Below, piece after piece: positions 22,588-34,160 of a stretch of DNA of 64,000 bases. Within the stretch, counting starts at the first letter, position 1. Each line of letters opens with the position of its first letter. This stretch comes from Spirometra erinaceieuropaei. Taxonomy: Eukaryota > Platyhelminthes > Cestoda > Diphyllobothriidea > Diphyllobothriidae. Location: assembly GCA_902702965.1 (NCBI GenBank), contig CACRXP010000001.1, forward strand, positions 1,278,160 through 1,342,159, given 5' to 3'. The notes beneath the pieces were generated by a model that made no database searches, was not told the origin of the DNA, and was given only the letters and a program-made list of their open reading frames with translations. The position numbers and the translations under genes are program-made.

Positions 22588-23567
22588 CAGTAGGTGAGCT
22601 AACTAAGGAAATGTCAGCCGAAATTTCGAAATGCGTTCCAGTTTCGAAAAGATTAATTAAATGGGGTTGTAAAACCAATTATTTTGCAACACAATCCTAG
22701 AATAATCCAGTTATCTCAGGGTGCCGACTCCAAAATGAACTTGATTCCGTCTGCATGCAAGAACTACTTCCTGCAAAAAATGACTACTTAAGTAAGTATG
22801 ATTTTCAATGCCCCTAAAAATTCAACTATATTTTGTGTAAAACATGCATAACCATATGCATTCTCTACTCTTTCGGCAGAAAATTACGTTTTCATCCAAA
22901 TTTCTACTAAATAGAAGGGTATAATGCGGTTTTCAAAAACTTTTCCAATTCCCGAATAATTTTTAACCCGACCTGCCGTTACACTTGCATTCAGGATTTA
23001 CAAACTACAAGCCGTATATTTTCCGTGTATAGGAAACCGCACATTTCTCTACGGTATTAAGAGAAGAACATGTGGGGTTCATAAAATTTGACAGTGGATT
23101 TGGGCCATATTGTTAACTGTACAATCCACATTAGTAAATGTAGAGACATGACGTTTTATGAATGGCCATTTCACGGTATTAAAATATCGCACAATTAGAG
23201 ACTTTTTTAAACCAAATTATACCCCTTTTTCTAGTATACAGTTGGAAAAAGACGTACGTTTCTACCGAAAGAATAAGAAAATGAATATGGTTATGCATGT
23301 TTTCCATGAAATATAATTGAATTTCTAAGGGCATCGAAAATAAATGGGAAAATTGTATGCAACTTAAGTAGTCATTTTTTGCAGAGTATAGGTCATGCAT
23401 GCAGTCGGCAATAAGTTCTTTCAAAAGCCGACACTCTGAGATAACTTGTTCAGTATAGAATTGTGCTGCAAGATGATTGGTTTTACAACCCTACTTAATT
23501 AATTTTCTCGAAACAGGAACGCATTTCGAAATTTCGGCTGACATCTCATGAGTTGGCCCACCTACTG
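22588..23567 (+). mobile_element. Foldback (TIR) transposon, copy B, intact ends
   Basis: This is the best-defined copy, 980 bp. It starts CAGTAGGTGAGCTAAC at 22588 and ends GGCCCACCTACTG at 23567. It is flanked on both sides by TA (22586-22587 and 23568-23569), the expected 2-bp target duplication. Arms of about 400 bp are inverted copies. The core carries CCCGAATAATTTTTAACCCG and CCGTTACACTTGCATTCAGG in plus orientation. No coding capacity. The 139-codon plus-strand frame and 119-codon minus-strand frame at 22281-22700 merely cross its left end. Confidence 0.9.
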
Positions 23568-23574
23568 TAGGTGA

Positions 23575-24010
23575 ACGCCGATTCCAGATCGCAGCCAGCA
23601 GGGTGTCGAGTCCTTTGCAAAGTGTCGGGCGCTTGGCGTGAGGAACAGAGATTCCGGCCGTCCTTTGGCTGGGCTTGACGAGTGGCCGGTTAATGAGTAC
23701 CAGCAAACCAGAAGCGATCACTCTAGTCCCCCTCGCCTTGTCGGCCGAACCTGTTAATATAAAATTCCAGGTGGCGCAGCGAATATCGCCGCGAAGTACA
23801 AAAGGCGTCACCACGCCGGATGACCATTGTGGGCCAGGCGACACAAACCAGACCTAGCCACGGACGTAGTCACCGCTCCCCTCACGACACAGTGATATAA
23901 ATGTTCGCGCGTTGCTGCACGCTAGCAGTCTCTGATGATGAACTCCAGTTGGCGTTCGAAAGCTAAGGCCAATAAATCCACTGTCCCAGTGATCGTGCCT
24001 TCGTCTTCTT
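23575..24010 (+). repeat. GC-rich retroelement-like unit ending in a hammerhead-like motif
   Basis: Composition changes sharply from the AT-rich neighbour. The unit contains GGTGGCGCAGCGAATATCGC and similar CpG-bearing sequence, no convincing frame, and a hammerhead-like core at 23928-23970 near its right end followed by AATAAA (23972-23977). This layout suits a short non-autonomous retroelement or a PLE terminal repeat. The family was not identified. Confidence 0.4.
23928..23970 (+). ncRNA. Hammerhead ribozyme-like motif, type I layout
   Basis: In order: GTCT (23928-23931), CTGATGA (23932-23938), a bulged T, GAAC (23940-23943), a loop, GTTC (23954-23957), GAAA (23958-23961), GCTA (23962-23965), AGGC (23966-23969). 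GUCU pairs with AGGC as helix I (one G-U). GAAC pairs with GUUC as helix II. Helix III is reduced to A-U plus G-C with no loop, so cleavage after A23965 would probably need a dimer, as known for other short-helix-III hammerheads. All invariant core bases of CUGANGA and GAA are present. Activity is untested. Confidence 0.5.
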
Positions 24011-25002
24011 TTAAATATAAAGTGTTCTATACGCAATATGAAATACGGTGTGCCAGCAGAAACCCCAATTTTAAAATCCTAGAATAAGACGATCACTAAC
24101 TTTTCTTTAAGAACTTAATTTTAGTCAGCCCGAATTATCGTGCACTTTGGCTGTGAATTCTGACGGTTACTTTTAAAAGCCGGGCTTACTGCGAGGCCGT
24201 TCATGCCAGCTGTCATTCGTGTGAAGCGTCTGTTAAGCCTTCACCGCACTAAAATCAGTAAGTCAGTCTATCCCCGCCACCACCACCACCACCACTCACG
24301 GTGACCTGTGTGTGTGTGAGCGGCTAAAAAGTACAGACTTAAACGATTCATCTAAAAGGACAACGTGCTAGTAGAAAATTGCCGAATGCCGTTAAAACAA
24401 AGTAAGTTAAACTCGCAAGTTCTCATGGGTGGTCATGGCTTTTCGATAAATTCTGTTTTAGTGTTTGAACAAGGTGTTTTTTAGGCTAGAAAATTACATT
24501 CAAAGCTAAAGGTTTTAGTGTAGTTCGTCTGAAAGACGACAGTGCATGACAAAACGTGAATTGGAGCGTCAAACCAGCGGCAACTGCAGAATACGTATTC
24601 TGCCTGCTAAAGTTTGTAAAAAGACTTTGGGGGCAACAGTTAAACGTTAATTGAGAGGAACATCCTTTTTAATGGAGGTCTCGCCCAGGAAGTGCGGAAA
24701 AAGTATTTGTTGAGATTTCTAATGCGCAAAACAACGGTCTGAAATACATGGTGTTGGGGAACCTAATATAATAGGAGACGTCATTCATGAAACATGCCCA
24801 AATATGTGAAAAATCGTTGATCAACTGGAAATCTGCCCAGCTGCGTGTACCGCAACTCTCCAGTAATAATGAACATATGTAGGAACATATGTAGGAACAC
24901 AAAAGTGCTGGAAGAAATATTGCGCTGTTTAGAATAATAAATTTCATAAGAAGTACAATAGTGAAAAGAACTTACATATTCGTGTCAAATGAGTGACCTA
25001 TA
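24011..25002. other. Non-coding sequence with short microsatellites
   Basis: It contains a (CCA)n run at about 24276-24295, a (TG)n run at 24307-24318, and a tandem GAACATATGTAG doublet at about 24870-24898. No gene or repeat family otherwise. Confidence 0.5.
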
Positions 25003-25622
25003 CATTAGGTGTGCTAACTCACAAAATGCTAACCGAAATTCGGAAATGCGTTTTTGACTCGAAAAGATTACTTAGGTAGGGTTGTAATACTAATCACCTT
25101 GCTACACAATCCCATAATAGTTCAGTTGCCTCAGGAAGCCGGTTTTTAAAGGAACTTCTTTCTGACCGCCTGCTGAAACTACACTGCGTAAAAAAGACTG
25201 CCCAAGAAGCATGAATGATTCTCCGTGATTTTCGGTGCCGTCATAAATTCAAATATTTCTCGCAAAGGCATGCGTAACAAATCTATTTCTTTACCCATTT
25301 CATAGAAAAAAATGTTCTCATCCAATTGAGTAAAGAAATAGATTTGTTACGCATGTTTTTGCGAGAAATACTTGAATTTATGACGACATCGAAAATCAAG
25401 GAGAATCATTCATGCTTCTTGGGCAGTCATTTTTTGCGGAGTGTAGTTTCGGCAGGCGGTTAGTAAGAAGTTCCTTTAAAAATCGACTTCCTGAGGCAAC
25501 TGAACTATTATGGGATTGTGTAGCAAGGTGATTAGTATTACAACCCTACCTAAGTAATCTTTTCGAGTTGAAAACGCATTTTCGAATTTCGGTTAGCATT
25601 TCATGAGTTAGCACGCACACTG
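25003..25622. mobile_element. Foldback transposon, copy C: core-less near-perfect hairpin
   Basis: TA-flanked (25001-25002 and 25623-25624), 620 bp. The left arm (25003 to about 25296) and right arm (about 25333-25622) are inverted copies at roughly 93 percent identity by eye, around a loop of about 36 bp. The family core (CCCGAATAATT region) is absent. Arms this similar in a family whose members are otherwise well diverged imply recent formation or arm homogenisation. A transcript would fold into a duplex of about 290 bp. Confidence 0.9.
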
Positions 25623-25789
25623 TAGGTAACGAAGAAAGCTGGTCGATCAGCGGGACAGTTTGTTTATTTTTCCGAGTTTTCGAACTCGCACAGGAACCTA
25701 TTGTCAGAGATAGTAGCATCGACATAAAGAGCGACGGTTATAAGGCCTGTTATCCCATCATCGATCGATAACGCAGGACTAGAGGGGAC

Positions 25790-26300
25790 TGTGCAGGGCT
25801 CTGCTCGCCGGTGCCAGAGGGCTAAATCGACTTATCCGATACCCAGGGTTTTAACGATTCTCGGTCTATCTTGTTTCTGCTGTGGTCAATTATCTGGTCG
25901 CGAAGATAACGAGCCTCACGTGCTTGGGTTTGCTTGAAGAGCATTTTCACAGCTTCATCTGTGGGCCACTGGATGGTTGCTGTAAAAACTGAGAAGTTGT
26001 GTGGCGTTCGTTGTCTTCCTAAAAACCATCCTTTCAAGTTCACCTTTTAGAGTTTGTATGATGAGTACATAAAGGAGGGGCAACTACTGCCCCTGTTCTT
26101 CTCTCGTGAATTGCATATAAGAGAAGACTACGTTGAACAGGTTATGGAAATCTCGTAGCATGTCCTTCTTTACGATAACAAACGTTTCGTTTACGTAACG
26201 CCACTAAAATACCAGCCCATGGTGGATGAAAACAAACTTTATAGCTCCTGTACGACCAGTTCTGCCACTTAACCATGGATCGGTGAACGCTTTGGGGCTG
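25790..26300 (-). pseudogene. Penelope-like RT fragment (motif C and thumb)
   Basis: On the minus strand the sequence encodes WRYVNETFVIVKKDMLRDFH, then NLFNVVFSYMQFTREEQGQ, a stop, LPLLYVLIIQTLKGELERMV and FRKTTNATQLLSFYSNHPVA with HR. These match PLE RT from motif C to the thumb. The catalytic YVDD is YVNE, so both Asp are lost. At least three stops or frame changes are present. The region upstream (about 26300-26390) could be a badly decayed motif B. Foldback copy C lies just beyond its 3' side. Confidence 0.75.
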
Positions 26301-26786
26301 CTGGCGGGGCTCGAGAAAAAGAGCCCCAAGATATAACTGTATGAAGGAGTTTTGTAACGCGATCGTGGAGCGTTCCTCTACCAATGACAATAATGTCGTC
26401 CCTATTCAGTTTCTCATATCTTTTGACTCATTCTGTGATATACATTGGGTTGGTCTGTGCGTCCGTCAACATTGTCGGACGGAGTGTTTATCGTCGTCGT
26501 TTGTTTCAGTTCCCACAGTAAGAGCCCCCAGGGTTGCAATAAAGTCAACTGGATCGGAATTGGTGATGTCAAAGCAAGCTCCTTGTCATAGGACCCGCGG
26601 TTTCTGTTTCATTAGCTGCTTAGATGAGTGGTTGTGGGCCAAGTTCGAGCCTCTCGTGTTAGGTGGTTATAACTTACTCGGTTTCGACTCCAAACCTGCT
26701 CGCTCCTTGGCTATCTTGTGATGTTGTTGATGATGGCAGTTGTTACTTAGGACTCCCGTCCTCTACTTGACGAACCGTCCCACAAT

Positions 26787-26832
26787 ATTTCTGACGATGG
26801 ACTCCTGTATGAGTTCGAAATTACGGATCAAT
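26787..26832 (+). ncRNA. Hammerhead-like motif, degenerate copy
   Basis: CTGACGA (26791-26797), a bulged T, GGACTC (26799-26804), a six-base loop, GAGTTC (26811-26816), GAAA (26817-26820), then TTACGG and CAATAAA. The six-base-pair helix II is intact. Compared with 23928-23970, one base after GAAA is lost and the U before the cleavage site is replaced, so cleavage is unlikely. Following sequence matches the other copy (AATAAA and a pyrimidine-rich stretch), showing common descent. Confidence 0.4.
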
Positions 26833-26959
26833 AAACAAACTACTTCGGTCCTCGACCAGTCTCCTTTACTTATACATATACCTGGATATAAGACTTTCGT
26901 CTCAGCTCGTAATATTTACTATATTAGCTAGTCGACTGCGTGATGTTTGATTATGTGTT

Positions 26960-28621
26960 CCAAAATACCGTTAAGCGAATTCAGAGCATTCTCTCTCGTT
27001 TTTCGCATTGAAGCAGGTGAGGTTGGACAGGACGGAAAGGTTTTCCTTCGATTTCTAGGATGATAAAGTCCCAGAACTAAACGTTTTGTGATAAAATGAA
27101 AAAAACAAACCTTATGGGTTTTTTAACGAGTGCTCTACTAGGACATTCCCTTGACGAATATCCACACTCCCTGTCACATTTTTTGGCGCAAAGACCATGA
27201 AAAGAGTTAACGATTTCTCCCGCCTACATGGTTTCCTGAGTGATGCGTTCCAACCCTCTTTTCTCTTTATGCTGGAGCCGTTTTTGCTAGCTTTGTAGAC
27301 TTAAGCTCCGTTCTAGAATTATAAATGCGCTATGGAGTGATCGCAGAAATACGAGAATATTTGTGCGAGCTGTTGAGATTAGGGCGTTGCCATTCTTACA
27401 TTAGGCGTTAGCAGAAACTAGACCGTGGGAAATTTAGAATGGGTGGTTTTTGACGTTGGTAATGGGGAATAATAAAAGAACGATTGCGTTAAAACAACAG
27501 ATCTTCAGAAGGCGTTAGCAGTGCATTTGTGGATACACCATTGCGTATATTTACAAAACAGGATTTTTAATGAAAAACAAGCTTCTGTTTTCCCGAAAAG
27601 TCTATACGATTCATAACTGGCCTCACCTGAGTTGTGCGAATTAACACAAGAAGTTTCAAGTGTATGACGATGATTTTGGGAATTTGTCCTAGGTGTATTA
27701 ATGAGCTCTAATATCAACACGCGCATTCACGAGTATGTGTTGTCTAGGGCAATGATTAACACAGAAAGTTGTCTGAATCTTAGATGACAGTAATTTCTGT
27801 CTGAAAGACTAGCATTTTGTTGGCATAATTACTAAAACGCGTATTTTGCGTAAGACAGACTTTTTCTGAACGTATTGGATTACTAAGCAAAATGCAGAAC
27901 CTTCGGGTTGCACCAAACTACGCACCTATATTTTGGTCATCTCGGTTCGAGAGTTGTATCCCTTACTCTATATCATGTGTGCAGACAGTACTGCTAATTA
28001 AAAGAATACTGTTGAAAACGGATGCATTATTTGGCGCAACTCATGAAACGAGATGACGGAAGTTAAAATTATTAAATTTAGGCAACTAAAACTAGGCACA
28101 TCTTACTTATTCCTCTAACCCATTACAGAAAATGCTCTTTTTGCGCGCAGGATTTGATTATAAATTATTCAATCGGTGGAAATCTTTATATATTAGCGGA
28201 AATCGACACTACTCTATGTTAATGACTGCTCTAGGCTCAGTGTACACAATTGGGCTTGTGTTTCATTCAGTGGAGAGTAATGCAACTTCGAGAGTGTTAC
28301 TAGACTGCATCTGGCTAACTTGAAAACCGACTTTTGTCTCAGAAAAACTTTGAGAAGCTGGTCGCTAGAAAATTTACCATATTTAGAAAAGCTGATGTTT
28401 TATAGATTTTTAAAAGTCGCATTTACAAATCGATGCGGATACGTGCCCTATTTTGCAGTAACAACGACCACTGGCGATCCCGCATTTTACTGGGCCAACA
28501 TTGTTCTAATATTCGCGAAAACACCACGAGAAACCACCGAAATGATCATTACTGGATAGCCACATCAAACATTTTGAACATGTGGGAAGATTGTTTTCGT
28601 GCAGTACAATTTATGATTATA
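26960..28621. other. Unrecognised AT-rich sequence
   Basis: No repeat family was recognised. Plus-strand frames at 28132-28627 (63-79 codons) overlap and carry no motif. Confidence 0.4.
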
Positions 28622-29591
28622 CAGTAGGTAGGCTAAACCATGAAATGTCAACCAAAATTCCGAAATGCATTTTCGTTTCGAAAAGGTTAATTAAGTCGGG
28701 TTGTGAAAATAAGCATCCTGCAGCATAATTCTATAATTATTCACTTACTTCAGGATGTCGGCTCTCGAACGAACTTCTTGCCGGCTGCAAAAACTATTCT
28801 CTGTAAAAAATGATTACTTATGTTGCATGCAATTTTCTCATTGATCTTCGATGTTTCATGGAAAACATGCCTAAAATATTCATTCTTCGGCTCATTCGGT
28901 AGATCATGACGTCTTCTTCCAAATTATATTAGAAAGAAGGGCATAATTTGGTTTTCAGAAACTCTTCCAATTCCCGAAAAAATTTGAACTCCACCTGCCG
29001 TTACACTTGCATCCAGGGTTTCCAAACTACAAGCCATATATTTTCTGCGTACAGAAAACCATCTATTTCTACACCGCATTAAGAGGGGATTATATAGGGG
29101 TTCATAAAATTTAACGGTGGATTTGAACCATTTTGTTTACTATACAAGCCATATTGGTAAATGCAGGGACATGACGTTTTATGAACGGCCGTTTCGCGGT
29201 ATTCAAAACATCTCACAATTAGAAACTTTTCTAAAACCGAATCATACCCTTCCTTGGATTATAAAATGGGAGAAAGACGTAATTTTCTACCAAACAGGCA
29301 AAAGAATGAATATTTTTAGGCATGATTTCTATGAAATATAATAAAATTTCTAACAGTATCGAATATCAATGAGAATAATGCATGCCACATAAGTAGTAAT
29401 TTTTACAGAGCATACTTGTTGCATACACTCGGAAAGAGATTCCTTTTAGAGCCGGAATCCTGAAGTAAATAATTTATTATACAAATTTGCCGCAGGATGA
29501 TTAGTATTACAACCCTGCGTAATTAATCTTTCCGAAACATAAACGCATTTCAGAATTGTGGTTGACATTTCATGAGTTAGTCCACCTACTG
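28622..29591 (+). mobile_element. Foldback transposon, copy D
   Basis: 970 bp. It starts CAGTAGGTAGGCTAAACC after TA (28620-28621) and ends GTCCACCTACTG. The right-hand TA has become TG. Arms are about 400 bp, and the core is in plus orientation (CCTGCCGTTACACTTGCATC). It belongs to the same subfamily as F and H (TTTCGTTTCGAAAAGATTAA near the end), unlike A, C and E (GACTCGAAA or similar). Confidence 0.88.
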
Positions 29592-29593
29592 TG

Positions 29594-31585
29594 CGTGATT
29601 TCGAAACGGAACGGGTTAAACCTTAGCGGTTTGAGATATATCTGTATTTACATGGCCACCATTCTGTGCATCATCAAATGGAGCCCAAAAGTGAATGAAT
29701 AAAGTAAAAATGACTGCAATACAAAGAGACAAGTAGATTATTTGCTCTGAGATTGGACAGTTATCGCTATTTTTCAGAAAGAAAAGAAAATGCGGAAATT
29801 GTCAAATTTTTGTTGGGTTTACTGTGCTAAAAGGTCACACATCGACCTTTGCCAATAGAACATCGTATTAGAGCACTTTTTAATGAGTTACTTAACAAAG
29901 AAATTTTTTCAGCTGGTTAAAAACATATTTGTCGTTGAATGTTGTTGTGGACGTCCATGTTTTTCGACCATAAGGTTTCGTGTATGTGTGAGTTTTCACA
30001 TGGGACCCAAGCGGACATCTACATGAGAAATAACGCCTAAATACTCTACGCCCTCAAACGCTTTCCAGAAATTCGCTATGTCAAAGGTATGATAATTACT
30101 TAGCAGAAAACTTATCGTTATTGGCAAGCAGTTGAAACCATTGAGAAACATATTATTTACTGAAAATTCAGGCAAACGGAAGCTCAGCGGCTTCCACCAA
30201 CAACATCGATGTCACACATTTGATGAGAGACGCTTCCTCTTTTCTAAGGGGAGTATTTTCTTTCTAAGCAATTAAATAACATTTGCAACACTTAGTTAGT
30301 CTCTTCAGTCATCTGGAATAGTTAGTTATAGGTTTGATGTATTGGTTGATGCCTTCGACATGGTTTCAGTTTGGTTAGCTGTTTTTCATTAGTTTATGAA
30401 TATTTCACGAGTTAGGTAATCCACTGTAAGCTCCTCCGGACTGCAATCCTAATAGTCAAAATGAAGAGAAGAAAGACGTGCAAAGAAAATGCATTTGATT
30501 ATGATCGAAAACTCGGGGAATATTAGTACTTCTGTCATATAAAGTCTCCGCTATGTTGCTACTGACTGTGTGCAGGCAAATGAAAACACCTTCACGTATA
30601 CGTGAATTCAGATTATTGTCCGATGCAATATGCAAATGAGGGCGTCTTCCTCCCCAAGGCAGGTTAGATGCTTGTAGTTGGCAACATCTGCTTCCAAAAA
30701 TGATGGTTGTTTGTCCTGAAACGCTAATGCGATCGTCATGCTGTATAAAGTAAACGTCGGAAATGACAAAACCTCAAGGGAAATCTTAAAGTAAAGCCTA
30801 GCTCAGATAGGTTTGCTAAAGTGAAGTTTTAATACTGCCGAGCATGGGGCATATCCTCAAGACTTTTTTATTTGGTGAAATATTGGTCTTTAAATGAGCT
30901 TCCTCCAACAATCTGAAAACATCACATGCTAAAATTTAGTGCTCGCCTGTTGTCCATTTCCCGTCAATTTTCAATACGTGTGTAGATTTCTCTTTCTAAA
31001 GGAATCCGACGAAATTTGTATATTATATTTTCTTTTTGGAAATTTATATTTTGCTTGACCGTCGTACTCAGAGAAGGGATTTTTTCGCTTTGACCAAGGT
31101 TTGGATTGTGGAAGTTTGCCGAGCGCATAAAAATTTATACAAGCATATCCATATCTCCAAAACTAATATAACCGCTTAGATCTCTTCCAAAGGCACTCAA
31201 ATCGGCTAAAATGCATTAGGAGCACTAGGAATCCCCTTCACTCAAAAAGTGGAAATAGCTTTGCTTAAAGTACCTTTCGATCGGTTCGGAAACACACTGA
31301 ATAAACAAAAACTGTGGCTGTCCAAAAGGTACACAAGAAGTATAGGGCTTTTTAAACTGTAAAACGCCCTTTTTCCAAGTGTAAAGATTTAACGAAGCGT
31401 CGAAATTTGGAAAAATAATAAATGAATGTGCATTTTTGTGCTTTCTTCCCACAAAATATGATATACTTTACAGAGAAGCCCATATCCAGTTTGAAATTAC
31501 AAATGAAATATGTGGTCAGTTTCGCTGAGTGGGAATGTCGCAGAGGACTTCAAAGGAGCCGCCCGAAAGTCAACTCTCTTTATTA
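29594..31585. other. Unrecognised AT-rich sequence
   Basis: No repeats or domains were identified. A minus-strand frame of 75 codons at 31225-31452 begins MGRKHKNAHSFIIFPNFDAS and has protein-like composition, but no family was recognised. Confidence 0.35.
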
Positions 31586-32534
31586 CAGTAGGTGTGTTAA
31601 CCCATGAAATGTTGACCGAGATTCTGAAATGCGTTTTCGACCTCAAAGCACTACTTATGTGGAGTTGTAATGTTAACTGTCCTGCAGCATAGTTTTAAGG
31701 TATTTCAGCAACTACAAGATGGCAGCTTTTGATCGAGTGTATTTCCGGCCACTGCAAGACTAAACTTTGCAATAAAGTGACTACTCGTTTAGTATGAACT
31801 TTTATCATTGATTTTCGATGTCCTTGTAAATTTTAATACATATCATAGAAAACATGCATGAAAATATTCATTCTTTTACCCATTTGATAGAAAATTACGT
31901 TTTTTCAAAGCTTCTACTTGAAAGGAGGATATAATTTGGTTTTAAAGATGCTTTCAATTATAAAATTTCTTAAGACTACGAAATGCCATTCCATAAAACA
32001 TCGTGACTCTGTTTTTAATAACGTTGCTTATAAAGTCTACGATATGACTCATATCCATTTCTAAATAGCGTATAGAAATGCACGATTTTCCGTACAGCTT
32101 TTAGTGTGGAAACCCTGAATGCAAGTGTAACGGCAGGTCGGACCCAAAATTATTCAGGAATTGAGGAAATCTTTTCACACCAAAAGATACTCTTTCTTCA
32201 TGCACAAAGTTCAAAGAAGACGTAATTTGCAATCAAATGATTAAAAGATTGAATATTTTTTCGTTTGTTTTCTATGAAACATATTTGAAGTTATGTGGGC
32301 ATCGAAATTCAACGAGAAAAATTCATACTACATAAGTAATATTTCTGTTACAGAGTGTAGTTTTTCAGGGACCGGAAAAACGTTCGTTAAAAATCGACCA
32401 CCCTTCAGTAGGTAAAATACCTTGAGATTATGCTGCAGGGTAGTTAATTTTACAACCCTACTTCAATAGTTTTTTAAAGTTGAAAAAGAATTTCAGGATT
32501 TCGGCCAGCATGACAGCAGTTAGCACATCTACTG
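31586..32534 (-). mobile_element. Foldback transposon, copy E, core inverted
   Basis: 949 bp. It starts CAGTAGGTGTGTTAACCC after TA and ends AGCACATCTACTG, with TG in place of the right TA. The core is reversed relative to A, B, D, F and I: AACCCTGAATGCAAGTGTAA and CGGCAGGTCGG appear on the plus strand at about 32110-32140. The arms are symmetric, so this is simply insertion in the opposite orientation. Confidence 0.85.
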
Positions 32535-33789
32535 TGTACGACGCATCTCAGGATTATCTTGCAGGTTACTTAGTATTACAATCTTACTATAAGTTTTACC
32601 ACTTGCTATGTATGGCAAACGAAGGTGGCATTAGTTAATTTATCCACATGGCGCGACCATTCTGACCAACAGGTCACGTGTCCATGCTTAAGGTGGTAGA
32701 GCGAACTTGTGTTGGACTATTGTACATGATCAATAAACGACTATTCTAAAGTCGACATTTTATGGCAAGTATTGACTGCTCAGTTGTATTTTGTCCTAAA
32801 AAGATTTGACATTCATGGTGGACCGTGAGCCTTGATAGCGTGACATGGGAGTTTAAAGTGCCTGGTACATAAGATGATTGTCAACCCCAAAATTCCTCAT
32901 TAGCACTATATGGAATGTTCAAAGCTACGTTTACAGACGGTCCCGCTCATGCATGTCTTGTTTGCAAGCGGAGCACGCCGTGAGAATGTATTTACTTAAC
33001 TTTGTCCAAGGCCGCTTGACTGTCGTCTGTATGCGACCTTGGGGCGGTCAGAAAAATTTCGTGAAGGTAAATATCACCAGGAGCTTGGACATTAGAATTC
33101 TCTCACTGTACAGCGAACATCATACAAGCCACCGAAGAGGCAGTTTGGCTTTTTGTTTTCTCGATGCCGCCCAGAAGTTCAAGATTTTAGCGTCTTTCAA
33201 AGTCACAGATTTTGAGCCTGACATTGAGTTGATACTATAGTGCAGCGAGGCTGAGTTCCTCGTGGTCACTAACGAGTCTACACTGATTTACTTGGACGGA
33301 ATTTGCGATGGAGTAGGTAAAACAAATTTTGTTAGGGCCAGGCTGTGTAACCTCACTTGGTTTAATGTGCATGACTAAATACGACATTTTGTTTTAGTAG
33401 GCTTTGTTTAGCCTATTCACTCATAAATACAGGAAGTCTCCCTTTGGACGTCATCATAGGCACTGGTACGACCGCATGCACCGAGTTTTTTCGCTATGAC
33501 CCTTTTAATGACGTGGCCTTCTATTTTCGCCTCCAACTGTCTGTGGTCCGTTTTGCCTTGCCTTGTTTTCCTAGTTTTCCTAATGTACTTGCATTGCTTG
33601 TCGCTCTCGATTCCGTACGCCCTGACTTATTAACTTCTTCGAAGAAACTAGCTTAACCTTCTTGTGTCATGTCGGTACTCACCACATAACGCGTGCTGTA
33701 AGGATTGCCGGCTACGTTTTGGTTTACGCTGTCTCAGTTAGGGCAAAAAACGTTCGACTTTCTCGACATCTCTAAACGGTTTCTGTTGT
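32535..33789. other. Unrecognised sequence
   Basis: A 120-codon plus-strand frame (32878-33240, TTG start) has no known domain. Nothing else was recognised. Confidence 0.35.
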
Positions 33790-34160
33790 CGAACGCGTAC
33801 GCTGTGACTTACTTACTCCTTCAAGAATACTTGTGCGTAGTCTTTCGCATAACGAATAATAAGACATGCATGCGCAAACAAGAAGAGCGACAGAACCGTT
33901 CCGACCCCATATTCTGGCGAGCGATCCCGTACATAAAGAACGTCTCCGAGGCCGTTAGTCGCCTTCTTGCACCACTGGGGGTTGGAGTTGCACACAGACC
34001 AGAGGCCACCATAAGGCGTCAGGGGATGAGACCAAAAGACCCACTGCCACGGCAAGAAACATTTGGAGTCGTTTATCGGATCTGGTGCAGTTGCGGACAA
34101 TGCAACTACGTCGGAGAAACTGGAAGACTGCTCCGAACGCGAATTGCCGAACACGCGAAA
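33790..34160 (+). pseudogene. Penelope-like element: RT C-terminus and GIY-YIG N-terminal half
   Basis: This is the longest open PLE frame in the window (within a 184-codon frame, 33705-34259). Residues in order: RKQEERQNRSDPIFWRAIPY, then IKNVSEAVSRLLAPLGVGVA, HRPEATIRRQGMRPKDPLPR, QETFGVVYRIWCSCGQCNYV and GETGRLLRTRIAEH. That is the RT-endonuclease linker, the Cys pair (CSCGQC) and the GIY-YIG core with YVGETG and the conserved Arg and Glu-His. Similarity stops at about 34160, before the PLE C-terminal block, so the copy is 3' truncated. It is homologous to the scrambled copy at 10560-11045. Confidence 0.88.

Noticed and set aside
22281..22700. 139-codon plus-strand and 119-codon minus-strand frames
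   Set aside because: They cross the left end of foldback copy B and have no domain; chance open frames in arm sequence.
23491..23844. 117-codon minus-strand frame
   Set aside because: It spans the junction between foldback copy B and the neighbouring GC-rich unit, so it cannot be one gene.
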